From JBKBXU01 sp046313675 (GTDB lineage: Bacteria; Bacteroidota; Bacteroidia; Cytophagales; Cytophagaceae), in contig JBKBXU010000235.1 of NCBI GenBank assembly GCA_046313675.1, forward strand, positions 1 to 7,651: a DNA stretch of 7,651 bases. Reading direction: 5' to 3'. Of this stretch, positions 1 through 6,284 are shown one piece after another; the first letter of the stretch is position 1; every line of letters begins with the position of its first letter. The notes under the pieces were generated by a model that saw only the letters and a program-made list of their open reading frames with translations, did no database searches and was not told the DNA's origin. A program made the translations under genes and the position numbers.

Positions 1-18
1 ATGAAAACGCAGAGGTGC

Positions 19-252
19 TTATTTATAGCTTTTTTTCTTGCCTGAACCCTCAAAAGACATTTTCCTAAGGATTGAAAAAACCATTCCACCTGAAATAGCA
101 CCTAAAATATATAAAATGATGCTGGCAAATGATAATGGAATTTCTAAATACCAATTCAAAAAGCTTAATTTAACCACTTCCATATTTTGAACTGCAAAAA
201 GTGTTACAGCTACAATAAAGAGCAGGATCATCATAGATTTAAATAATCTCAT
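19..252 (-). CDS. LapA-domain (DUF1049) small inner-membrane protein
   Basis: This 77-residue protein has two hydrophobic segments, at about residues 5-21 and 41-62, and a basic C-terminal tail (GKKKSYK). The short loop after the first helix contains the FAVQN sequence (19-23) typical of the LapA/DUF1049 family, followed by a V.LSF strand. In Gram-negative bacteria, family members are inner-membrane proteins linked to lipopolysaccharide assembly or envelope homeostasis; the role in Bacteroidota is not established. Length and two-helix layout fit the family, so the gene looks complete. The start is the ATG at 250-252, because the first helix follows directly. The upstream sequence is AT-rich with no clear Shine-Dalgarno, as is usual in this phylum. 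The gene stands alone behind a 339-bp spacer. The family call is firm; the function is inferred only. Confidence 0.85.
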   Translation of the reverse strand: MRLFKSMMILLFIVAVTLFAVQNMEVVKLSFLNWYLEIPLSFASIILYILGAISGGMVFSILRKMSFEGSGKKKSYK

Positions 253-288
253 ATTAATTTTGAGTTTAGTTATTAAAATTCAATACCC

Positions 289-309
289 TGAAGGTTAGAA
301 AAGCCTTCA
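289..309 (-). repeat. Inverted repeat in the leader of the LapA-domain gene
   Basis: TGAAGG and CCTTCA form perfect 6-bp arms around a 9-base loop. The element lies 36 bp upstream of the LapA-domain start codon, so it could form a hairpin in the 5' leader of that transcript. No T-run follows it in the direction of transcription, so it is not a standard terminator. A repeat of this size can arise by chance, and no function is claimed. Confidence 0.35.
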
Positions 310-340
310 CAAGCACAACAATATGTTTTCCTGTAATTAT

Positions 341-357
341 AATCAAATAATTTGATT
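341..357. repeat. Perfect 17-bp AT-rich palindrome
   Basis: AATCAAAT and ATTTGATT are exact reverse complements around a single central A. The element sits about 90 bp upstream of the LapA-domain gene and could be an operator for a dimeric regulator. On the plus strand a T-run follows, but no plus-strand gene ends here, so a terminator role is unlikely. In AT-rich DNA a palindrome of this composition is only modest evidence. Confidence 0.4.
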
Positions 358-591
358 TTTTTCAACCTCTTCCCTACCATCAAGTAATATAAAAACTTTT
401 TATTCGGAGTTTTCCAGCAATAATGACTTTGCAGAAATAAAATAGCTCAATTCGCCAGTTTTACTCACTAATGCCCTTTAAAAACTTAAAATAATATGGA
501 AACAGTTATTGATAATATCAGAATTAAGAATGGAAACGATAAAAATATTATAATTTGATTTAGCATTATCTGCATCTCCATCTATTATGAT

Positions 592-762
592 TCAAAGAAT
601 CTTTTCCAACCTACCTCCCTTTGCCAACTCGCCCACCAGCTTATCCAAATACCGGATCTGTTTTGTAATTGGATTTTCGATTTCTTCTATGCGGTAACCA
701 TAAATTGCACCTGTGATAAGGTCTGCTTTAGGATTAAGTTTTGCCCTCTCAAAGATTAACTT
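592..762 (-). pseudogene. C-terminal remnant of a DUF2200 family gene
   Basis: Minus-strand translation gives 56 residues starting KLIFERAKLNPKADLITGA, continuing YGYRIEEIENP and IRYLDKLV, and ending at the TGA at 592-594. I recognise the conserved C-terminal half of DUF2200 proteins (LNP...LITG...CGYR.EEIE.PL...IRYLDKLVDELAKG..MEKIL). Intact family members are about 115-120 residues, so the first half is missing. The remnant contains no Met codon and is closed at its 5' end by a TGA (763-765) directly after the TAG (766-768) of the oxidoreductase. It therefore cannot be translated as an independent protein from a normal start. It shares a reading frame with the oxidoreductase, but the two stop codons separate them. 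The good family match over its whole length suggests the truncation is fairly recent. Family function is unknown. Confidence 0.8.
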
Positions 763-765
763 TCA

Positions 766-1734
766 CTATACCACTTTAATCACCACACTTCCGGTCTTTT
801 GTCCGCTTTCGACATATTTGTAGGCTTCAACGACTTGGTCAAACGGGTATACCCTGTCAATTACTGGTTTTAAGAGCCCTATTTCTGCCAGGTTCTTAAA
901 AAAAAGCAAGTTTTCTTTTTTATCCTCGGGAATAGGGAAAAGTACTCTTTTTGATCCAAAGACAGAAGTCCATAGTACTAATAAAGGGTTTTGCATATAG
1001 GGGCCTAACTCTGTTGAAAAGAATGTCCCATTGGGTTTAAGCAGTTTTCTGCATTTAAAAAATGTGGTTTTTCCCACAGCATCAAAAATATAATCAAACT
1101 GACGGTTCAATTGTGTAAAATCTTCCCGGGTATAATCAATTACCTGAGAGGCTCCAAGGTCTTTAACCAATTCCATGTTTTTAGTGCTAGTAACTGCGGT
1201 AACCTCTACGCCAAAACTTTTAGCCAGTTGAATGGCAGCACTGCCAATAGAACCACTGCCACCATTAATTAACATAGTGACACCTTCCTTTAAGGATACT
1301 TCTTTCAGGTTATTCCATGCATACCATGCGCCCTCACCTATCGCCACGGCATTTTCTAAACTCAGGTTCTTTGGTAAGGTAGCAATGCTCGCATCTTCAT
1401 TTATACATAAATATTCTGCATGAGCCCCATAGGTAGAGGCACTAATGCCAAAAACCTTATCGCCGACCTTGAACGTTTGCACCTCCTTCCCTATTGACTC
1501 AATTACACCGGTAAATTCACTACCCAGGATGGTGTTCTTTGGACGAAAAAAGCCTGTGAAAAAACGGGTGATAAAAGGATGAGCTGCCCTTAGACCACAA
1601 TCTGTTCTATTAACTGTTGTAGCATATACTTTCACCAGGACTTCCTTATTCTTAGGTTCGGGTTTTTCTATTTCCCTTAGCCGGACAACATCAGGGGAAC
1701 CATATTTTTCACTTATCGCTGCTTTCATTTTCAT
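766..1734 (-). CDS. Zinc-independent NAD(P)-dependent quinone oxidoreductase-like MDR protein
   Basis: This 322-residue cytoplasmic protein belongs to the medium-chain dehydrogenase/reductase superfamily. It has a GroES-like N-terminal domain (about 1-130, with VNRTDCGLRA at 41-50 and GSEFTGVI at 71-78) and a Rossmann domain whose nucleotide-binding motif NGGSGSIG lies at 157-164. FDYIFDAVG follows at 213-221, and the usual C-terminal G.K.G..V is at 311-318. The catalytic and structural zinc cysteines of alcohol dehydrogenases are absent, placing it with quinone oxidoreductase/enoyl-reductase-like members. Such enzymes use NADPH to reduce quinones or activated double bonds; the real substrate cannot be predicted. 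It starts 11 bp after the stop of the TonB-dependent receptor and so is almost certainly cotranscribed with it. Two close ATGs (MKM) make the start uncertain by two codons. Length is normal and the gene is intact. Confidence 0.9.
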   Translation of the reverse strand: MKMKAAISEKYGSPDVVRLREIEKPEPKNKEVLVKVYATTVNRTDCGLRAAHPFITRFFTGFFRPKNTILGSEFTGVIESIGKEVQTFKVGDKVFGISASTYGAHAEYLCINEDASIATLPKNLSLENAVAIGEGAWYAWNNLKEVSLKEGVTMLINGGSGSIGSAAIQLAKSFGVEVTAVTSTKNMELVKDLGASQVIDYTREDFTQLNRQFDYIFDAVGKTTFFKCRKLLKPNGTFFSTELGPYMQNPLLVLWTSVFGSKRVLFPIPEDKKENLLFFKNLAEIGLLKPVIDRVYPFDQVVEAYKYVESGQKTGSVVIKVV

Positions 1735-1745
1735 TAATAGCTAAA

Positions 1746-4160
1746 TTAGAAATAAATACGATACATCATATTAGGAAAGAGTCCAAATGTAGTTCGGTAC
1801 CCAACATTACCGGATTCATTGGGCTCATAAAATTCCATAAGTCTCACCTGGTTATTCGTGAGGTTGTCTAAGTTGATAAATACCTCATGGGTGGTTTTTG
1901 ATTTGTTCCATTTGTAACTTACTGCAAGTGATATGCTGTAAATATCGTCCAATGAAGTTTCATAAGCCCTGTTATAATCATAAAAGTTATTGCTAAGCGG
2001 GTCAACAGCCAGGTTGCCCTGATTGTCTCTAAGCAAAGGAATAATTCTCCTTCCTCCGCCAAAAAATGCTTTGGCATTAATGCTCAATACCTGGTTATTT
2101 TTTTTCCCAAGATTATAAAATTCCCTTCCCACTAAAAAATTAGACAGATAATTGGTATTAAATGCTGTATTCCGTTCTATACCATCCAGTGCTGTATAAG
2201 TAGAATTAAAAAATGTGGCATTTATCATAAAGTAATAGTTGTTAGCAAAGAATCGCTCCAAGGTGATTTCAGCACCGTAATTTCTACCTGTACCCTCATT
2301 TACCAAGTCAACATACTGAAAATCTATGGTTTCATTGATCGTAGCGTAATAACTGTTTGGGTCATTTTCCACAGGCAGATTATACAAGTGTTGGTAATAC
2401 AGTTCAACTTTTGCCCGAAGATTTTTCGAAAACCGTTTCTCATATCCCAAAACCATATGATGCGCCTTTAGTAAATCCAAATCACGGTTAGGCTCAGCAA
2501 GGCTTCCATCAGGCTGTTCTACCTTAGCAAAATAGTTGTGGATACTTTCCATAGTGCTGTGGCTACCGTATCCAATACTAACCGAGTTTGAGGAACTCAC
2601 CATCCAGTTTGCAGCAATCCTTGGTTCTAAGGTGCTTTTATTGTTAAAGAGGACATTCATATTGTGTATGCCCGATACGATGGTAATGTTTTCATTCAGC
2701 CTGTGTTTCCAACTAATAAAATTTCTAAGGATGCCAATATTTTCATCCATATGTACCAAAGCTACCCGATCAGATGTATTGTTTTTTAAGTGGCTGATAT
2801 CAAACTGGTGATTAAAAAGGGCATATTTTGTGCCTACCTGCACACTATTTCTTGCGTTCAATTTATTGTTATATGTTACGTTTCCCCTGTAGGTTGAGGT
2901 TCTAATTTTACTTCTGAAATTTTCCCTTGCGTAATCAATAGCACCGTTTTGGGTATGAGTTTCAAAAATATTATCCCTTATGCCCTCATTTGAATAAGCC
3001 AGTGTGGTCTTTATAAAGCTATTTTTATTTATGGAATAAGTATGATTGATTCCGGTATTAATTAAGTGCGCTCTCTTTCTAAAATCTTCCTGAATAGTTT
3101 GCCTCAAGCCATTGTTACCCGGAGTAATAAATATGGTTGGATCAACATCGTCAAAGTCTAATGTGCTGTATCCCGATAAACCAAACAAAGAAAAGTCACC
3201 GAAATTTTTAGTCGGCAGCATTACTTTAAAAGCCCCGTCCTGAAAGGTAGGTATCCCACCAATATCAACCAGGCCAATCTGGTCAATTACAGAAACGGTA
3301 GAATATCTGTAATTGACTAAATAAGAGCCTGCATAATCTTTTTTAAAAGGCCCTTCCAGTGTCAGGTCTGTGCCTAATATTCCTACGCCCATCATTCCCT
3401 CAAACTTCTTGTTGTTTCCTGTTCGTAGCTGTACATCATATACTCCGGACAAGACATCACCAAATTCAGCAGCAAAAGCTCCGGTATAAAAATCGGATGT
3501 GGCTAATATATGGTTATTTAAGGCACTCGGGGCACCAGTACCTAAGCCGCCAGGATCGCCAAAATGGCTGGGATTAGAAATTTGCACACCTTCCAGACGC
3601 CATTGTATATACTTAGGAGAATTACCTCTCACGATAATATCCGCACTGCCGTCCTGGGAATTGTTCACTCCTGCAAAATTAGACAATATCCGAACAGGGT
3701 CGTTAAAGCCTCCGGCAAACCGGTTTGTTTCTTTAGATGAAATGGAGCGGGAACTTACAACAGCCATTTCATTTAAAGCTTCGCCCCGGTTTTTACTTTT
3801 TTCGGCTGATACCACCACTTCATCAAGAACCATAATTGATTCTGTCATGGCTATATTAAGGATTGTTTCTTTGCCTGATATAACTGAAATATCTCGTATA
3901 ACCTGAGTACGGTATCCTAAGGAGGTAAATTCCAGACTTATTCTTCCAATAGGAATATTCGCAAGGCTAAACTGTCCTTGGTCATTGGTCTCAGTACCTT
4001 TAGAAGGATTAGAATCAATTAAGATAATTTGCACACCAATAAGTGGAGATTTACTGTCTGCATCTACCACAGTACCCCGAACAGTCTGTGTTAATTCCTG
4101 AGAAAACGAAGAAAGAAAAAACAGCGAGAGGGTTAACGTAACTAAGGCCTTTTTTATCAT
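1746..4160 (-). CDS. TonB-dependent outer-membrane receptor with N-terminal carboxypeptidase-regulatory-like domain
   Basis: This 804-residue protein starts with a signal peptide (about 1-21, basic MIKK then a hydrophobic run ending SSFSQ). A CarboxypepD-regulatory-like beta domain follows (about 25-108; VRGTVVD, SPLIGVQI, DQGQFSLANIP, LEFTSLGYRT). LDEVVVSAEK at 112-121 is the sequence commonly seen in Bacteroidota between this domain and the plug. The plug spans about 130-245 (NDPVRILSNFAGV, IIVRGNSP, LEGVQISNP, EFGDVLSG), and the rest is the barrel, ending in the outer-membrane C-terminal Phe (YRIYF). It imports an unidentified ligand using TonB-ExbBD energy. There is no SusD-like lipoprotein beside it, so it is not a typical SusCD glycan pair. 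It lies 87 bp downstream of a Crp/Fnr regulator gene, with a candidate operator and promoter in that gap, and 11 bp upstream of the oxidoreductase. The gene is intact. Confidence 0.93.
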   Translation of the reverse strand: MIKKALVTLTLSLFFLSSFSQELTQTVRGTVVDADSKSPLIGVQIILIDSNPSKGTETNDQGQFSLANIPIGRISLEFTSLGYRTQVIRDISVISGKETILNIAMTESIMVLDEVVVSAEKSKNRGEALNEMAVVSSRSISSKETNRFAGGFNDPVRILSNFAGVNNSQDGSADIIVRGNSPKYIQWRLEGVQISNPSHFGDPGGLGTGAPSALNNHILATSDFYTGAFAAEFGDVLSGVYDVQLRTGNNKKFEGMMGVGILGTDLTLEGPFKKDYAGSYLVNYRYSTVSVIDQIGLVDIGGIPTFQDGAFKVMLPTKNFGDFSLFGLSGYSTLDFDDVDPTIFITPGNNGLRQTIQEDFRKRAHLINTGINHTYSINKNSFIKTTLAYSNEGIRDNIFETHTQNGAIDYARENFRSKIRTSTYRGNVTYNNKLNARNSVQVGTKYALFNHQFDISHLKNNTSDRVALVHMDENIGILRNFISWKHRLNENITIVSGIHNMNVLFNNKSTLEPRIAANWMVSSSNSVSIGYGSHSTMESIHNYFAKVEQPDGSLAEPNRDLDLLKAHHMVLGYEKRFSKNLRAKVELYYQHLYNLPVENDPNSYYATINETIDFQYVDLVNEGTGRNYGAEITLERFFANNYYFMINATFFNSTYTALDGIERNTAFNTNYLSNFLVGREFYNLGKKNNQVLSINAKAFFGGGRRIIPLLRDNQGNLAVDPLSNNFYDYNRAYETSLDDIYSISLAVSYKWNKSKTTHEVFINLDNLTNNQVRLMEFYEPNESGNVGYRTTFGLFPNMMYRIYF

Positions 4161-4185
4161 GATTCTGCTTCATTATGGTATAAAG

Positions 4186-4193
4186 CAAAATTA
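4186..4193 (-). promoter_or_regulatory. Bacteroidota -7 promoter element for the TonB receptor gene
   Basis: On the minus strand this reads TAATTTTG, an exact match to the Bacteroidota sigma-A -7 consensus TAnnTTTG. It lies 25 bp upstream of the receptor ATG, which predicts a short 5' leader of about 20 bases. The -33 region (about 4210-4217) has no TTTG-like element. That is expected of a promoter that depends on an activator, and a Crp/Fnr-type palindrome lies just upstream. The start position is inferred, not measured. Confidence 0.6.
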
Positions 4194-4216
4194 GATGGCA
4201 TGATGGGTGCTTTTCG

Positions 4217-4230
4217 TTGACGTTCGTCAA
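4217..4230. promoter_or_regulatory. FNR/Crp-type operator palindrome TTGAC-N4-GTCAA
   Basis: The 14 bp read TTGACGTTCGTCAA on the plus strand, with perfect 6-bp arms around two central bases. This has the layout of the FNR box (TTGAT-N4-ATCAA), with C:G at the fifth position of each half-site. It lies between the Crp/Fnr regulator gene and the receptor gene. Its centre is about 37 bp upstream of the 3' end of the TAATTTTG element, so roughly 40 bp upstream of the expected transcription start. That is where Crp-type activators bind at class II promoters. The adjacent regulator has an FNR-like E-x-x-S-R recognition helix. Binding itself is inferred. Confidence 0.6.
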
Positions 4231-4247
4231 GAAAAAAGCAAAACTTG

Positions 4248-4859
4248 CTATTTTTTTGAAAAAATTCGTTTTCGTATTCTACTCAAGGTTTCCGGGCTTA
4301 CGCCCAGGTAACTCGCCAATTGATACTGTGGGATTCTCTTTATTAAATCGGGTCGTTTTTCAAGCAGTTCCAAATAACGCTCTTCCGGTTTTGAGGTTAC
4401 GTACTTTGCCAACATCTCCTGGTAATCGCCTAGTTGCTCTTCCAGTCCTGATCGGCTTAACGACTCAAAATTTGGAAATTTTTGATAAAGCTCTAATTCT
4501 TTTTTTACCGATATAACCGCTAAACTTGAATCTTCGACACATTCTAAAAAACATTCGGATGGAGTACCTTTGCCTGCACTCTTAAAGGATGAAAACCCTT
4601 GCCCTTCTACATAGAAAAAAATTGTCTTCTCATCCCCGTCAACCACATAGTATTGCCTCACGCAACCTTTCAGTAAAAGATAGCAGTCTTTCGCAACCTC
4701 TCCTTCTTTAAGTAAAATACTGCCTTTCTTATATTTCTCAATCCTGATTGCCTTAGATATTTCTTCCACCTCCTCCGGACTCAACAATTTGTTATCGGAA
4801 ATGCATTTGATCATTTCCTGAGTTGTTTCCGGGTTGATATTCTTTGTTTTTTTGCTCAT
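4248..4859 (-). CDS. Crp/Fnr family transcriptional regulator
   Basis: This 203-residue cytoplasmic protein has a cyclic-nucleotide-binding-type beta-roll (about 28-115; YKKGSILLKEGEVAKDCYLL, KGCVRQY), a dimerisation helix (about 130-158) and a C-terminal helix-turn-helix (about 177-198; IPQYQLASYLGVSPETLSR). The recognition helix holds E190, S193 and R194, the same spacing as E209/S212/R213 of FNR, which suggests TTGA-type half-sites. The phosphate-binding cassette of true cAMP receptors (GE...RS) is not recognisable in GFSSFKSAGKGTPSE, so cAMP is an unlikely ligand. The cysteines (19, 59, 66, 103, 107) do not match the iron-sulfur pattern of FNR. The signal is therefore unknown. The gene sits directly upstream of the receptor-oxidoreductase pair, with a fitting palindrome in between, so I infer it regulates them. 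Its own promoter is unclear: the best site is a 5-of-6 match (CAGATTTG, 4898-4905). Confidence 0.92.
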   Translation of the reverse strand: MSKKTKNINPETTQEMIKCISDNKLLSPEEVEEISKAIRIEKYKKGSILLKEGEVAKDCYLLLKGCVRQYYVVDGDEKTIFFYVEGQGFSSFKSAGKGTPSECFLECVEDSSLAVISVKKELELYQKFPNFESLSRSGLEEQLGDYQEMLAKYVTSKPEERYLELLEKRPDLIKRIPQYQLASYLGVSPETLSRIRKRIFSKK

Positions 4860-5032
4860 TGTCTATTCAGTTGCATTGATATTGGATTTTAGTTTTGCAA
4901 ATCTGACAGAGATTAGATTTAACCTTTCACTGCCCAAGTCCTTTCCTAAATCTTATAGAATCTTCTTTATTGAAAATTATAATATTTTTTAATTCGGAAA
5001 CTATGAGCGGAGTAAATGCTAAAAATATGAAG

Positions 5033-5422
5033 CTACATTATCTGCGTTCCTACCGACCACATATTTCCTGCAAAATCTTTGAATGTCGCACGCTTGTCGG
5101 GATCTCCATCACGAACTGTAGGTTCTTGTATAACTTCACAGCCGGCATGTATTGCTTTAGCGAATAGCTCATCTACATTTGGAACGTACACATGCATTAC
5201 CATAGGCACTGGAGGAAATTTATCTGAGGAGTCTCCAATCATTATTACAGAATCGTCAATCTGAATTTCAGCGTGCATTATTGTCCCATCAGAATTATCG
5301 TAACGTCTTAATTCTTTAGCTTCAAAAATTTCTGTCATTAGGTAAATGAACTTTTGAGCACCATTTACTATAAAATAAGGTGAAAGGGAATTGTATCCTG
5401 TCGGTTTAAAATCTGTATTCAT
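5033..5422 (-). CDS. VOC superfamily (glyoxalase/PhnB-like) protein
   Basis: This 129-residue cytoplasmic protein has the two-module VOC fold. The first half is about 12-62 (SLSPYFIVNGAQKFIYLMTEIFEAKELRR, IMHAEIQIDDSVIMIGD). The second half is about 74-127 (VMHVYVPNVDELFAKAIHAG, then the FKDFAGNMWSV signature at 114-124). H50 and E52 in IMHAEI are at the place where related proteins hold a metal or substrate ligand. The usual DPFGN is altered to DFAGN. Family members include glyoxalases, antibiotic-resistance binding proteins and many PhnB-like proteins of unknown role, so no reaction is assigned. It is complete, begins at ATG 5420-5422 and has no Shine-Dalgarno. It lies 173 bp upstream of the Crp/Fnr gene, probably as a separate transcription unit. 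Confidence 0.88.
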   Translation of the reverse strand: MNTDFKPTGYNSLSPYFIVNGAQKFIYLMTEIFEAKELRRYDNSDGTIMHAEIQIDDSVIMIGDSSDKFPPVPMVMHVYVPNVDELFAKAIHAGCEVIQEPTVRDGDPDKRATFKDFAGNMWSVGTQIM

Positions 5423-5494
5423 TTGTTTCTGTGTTGTTGATTCATTAATAAATGTTCAGCTAAGCTTGTATCAACACCAAATCCATCTCGGCAT

Positions 5495-5517
5495 AAATAG
5501 CCTGAGGCTACCTATTT
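5495..5517 (-). repeat. Imperfect stem-loop in the VOC gene leader
   Basis: AAATAGCC and GGCT-acct-ATTT form an 8-bp stem with a 4-base bulge and a TGA loop. The element lies 72 bp upstream of the VOC gene. No T-run follows it on the minus strand, so it is not a standard terminator of the upstream gene. If the -7 element at 5573-5580 is used, this hairpin would be in the 5' leader. No regulatory role is shown. Confidence 0.3.
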
Positions 5518-5557
5518 AAAAAACTCACATCCATTCCACTTACTTAAAATGATCACG

Positions 5558-5581
5558 GTAACCTTTAGCTACCAAAGTTAC
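5558..5581 (-). repeat. Inverted repeat overlapping a candidate promoter
   Basis: GTAAC-c-TTT and AAAGTTAC make 8-bp arms with one bulged C and a 7-base loop (AGCTACC). It lies 57 bp after the stop of the secreted-protein gene and 135 bp before the VOC gene. It could be a 3' stem-loop of the first gene, although no immediate T-run follows, or an operator, because it overlaps the TAACTTTG element listed at 5573-5580. Confidence 0.35.
5573..5580 (-). promoter_or_regulatory. Candidate -7 promoter element for the VOC gene
   Basis: The minus strand reads TAACTTTG, an exact TAnnTTTG match. It would give a 5' leader of about 145 bases to the VOC gene at 5422. The nearest upstream TTG is about 27 bp away, more than the usual spacing for the -33 element, so support is weak. 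It overlaps the inverted repeat at 5558-5581. Confidence 0.3.
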
Positions 5582-5638
5582 TTGCTGGCTATTTACGTTC
5601 CTATTAGCAATAAGGGTTTAAAATGCCGTTTTATACCT

Positions 5639-6211
5639 TTATCTTTTATTAACACCAGTACCAATCAATTCGAATGAATCCATAAATCTTGTTATTGATT
5701 TATTGAAATCCTTCTTCGTTTCTGTAATAGTTTGCAGTAAGTACATTTGATTTTTAACCAAATAAATTCTCATCCGAATAACGGCCATACCATCCCTGAA
5801 ATCGATTTTTATTTCTCTTCCCGGGTACTCTCCTATTTGAATCACTTTTTCAGATAAAAGTTTACCATGCACATTTCTAACGGCACCATCAATTGAGTTC
5901 CTGAAAAAATCACTCAGAATTTCTGTCTTGTCTGAATGTATCAATGTGTCAGGGTATTCTGTGTAATTTACCATGTAAATTAAATTATCATCTTTGCCGT
6001 CCTTTGATGCATCGTGAATAAAGATGTTCATTTTCAACTCCCCAATTTCTGAGTTTACCACCTGAGGCTTTTCTGTTGGTTTTTTAGGAAATTCTATTTT
6101 GTATCCATACTGTTTTGATTCTAATAAAAACCATTTTTCAGCTTGTATAAAGCTCATAAATGATAATAATATTAATGAAGCGATGAATAATTTTGTAATC
6201 TTTAGGTTCAT
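5639..6211 (-). CDS. Secreted protein of unknown function
   Basis: This 190-residue protein has a clear N-terminal signal peptide (about 1-24, LFIASLILLSFMSFIQA, probable cleavage after QAEK or just before). The mature part is a mixed alpha/beta domain with the order YGYKIEFPKKP (35-45), a glycine-strand segment IGELKMNIFIHD, YMVNYTEYPDTL (79-90), a helix ending in GKLLSEK, IGEYPGREIKID (126-137) and RIYLVKNQMYLLQTITE (148-164). This pattern of FP.KP, YP, a G.YPGREI turn and a YLV...YLLQ strand near the C-terminus recurs in small exported Bacteroidota proteins and suggests a PsbP/Mog1-like fold. That is an inference from pattern only. There are no cysteines, so it is not a lipoprotein. The gene is complete and apparently single, 136 bp after the receptor gene and 216 bp before the VOC gene. 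Function is unknown. Confidence 0.75.
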   Translation of the reverse strand: MNLKITKLFIASLILLSFMSFIQAEKWFLLESKQYGYKIEFPKKPTEKPQVVNSEIGELKMNIFIHDASKDGKDDNLIYMVNYTEYPDTLIHSDKTEILSDFFRNSIDGAVRNVHGKLLSEKVIQIGEYPGREIKIDFRDGMAVIRMRIYLVKNQMYLLQTITETKKDFNKSITRFMDSFELIGTGVNKR

Positions 6212-6273
6212 ATTTCTTTTTATTTATTGGGTGCTAAAACGATTGGTTAAAAGTACTTCAAAATCATCAGATT

Positions 6274-6284
6274 TCCCACTGGGA
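6274..6284 (-). repeat. Short palindrome after the 7TM receptor gene
   Basis: TCCCACTGGGA has 5-bp arms around a central C and can form a GC-rich 4-bp stem with a 3-base loop. It lies 64 bp beyond the stop of the receptor gene, in the 136-bp gap before the secreted-protein gene. It is followed on the minus strand by AATCTGATGATTTTG, which is not a continuous T-run. A weak terminator is possible but not shown. A second small stem, TACCA-AAA-TGGTA, lies at 6315-6327 and is followed by ACTTTTACT. Confidence 0.25.

Larger units (their letters stand above)
253..591. other. AT-rich gene-free spacer
   Basis: This stretch between the LapA-domain gene and the DUF2200 remnant holds no coding sequence I can support on either strand. 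It presumably contains the LapA-domain gene's promoter, but there is no exact TAnnTTTG element on the minus strand. Two symmetric elements stand out and are listed separately: a 6-bp-arm inverted repeat at 289-309 and a perfect AT-rich palindrome at 341-357. A 20-codon plus-strand frame at 496-558 was judged to be noise. Confidence 0.7.

Noticed and set aside
496..558. Plus-strand 20-codon frame in the gene-free spacer
   Set aside because: It has no exact promoter element, no recognisable peptide features and a low-complexity AT-driven sequence, so a frame of this length is expected by chance.
592..1734. Possible fusion of the oxidoreductase with the DUF2200 fragment, because both are in the same frame
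   Set aside because: Two consecutive stop codons (TAG, TGA) separate them, and the oxidoreductase already has its normal length and C-terminal motif. A shared frame has a one-in-three chance.
3499..3906. Plus-strand 135-codon open frame
   Set aside because: It lies wholly antisense to the TonB-dependent receptor plug and regulatory domain, where the minus-strand protein is clearly conserved. The plus-strand product shows no recognisable domain.
4217..4240. The palindrome before the receptor gene as an intrinsic terminator of the Crp/Fnr gene
   Set aside because: On the minus strand the T-rich run precedes the stem instead of following it, and the perfect 14-bp FNR-type layout fits an operator better.
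4890..4897. Plus-strand TAGTTTTG, an exact match to the -7 consensus upstream of the Crp/Fnr gene
   Set aside because: It points away from that gene, and no plus-strand gene follows. An antisense transcript into the VOC gene cannot be supported from sequence alone.
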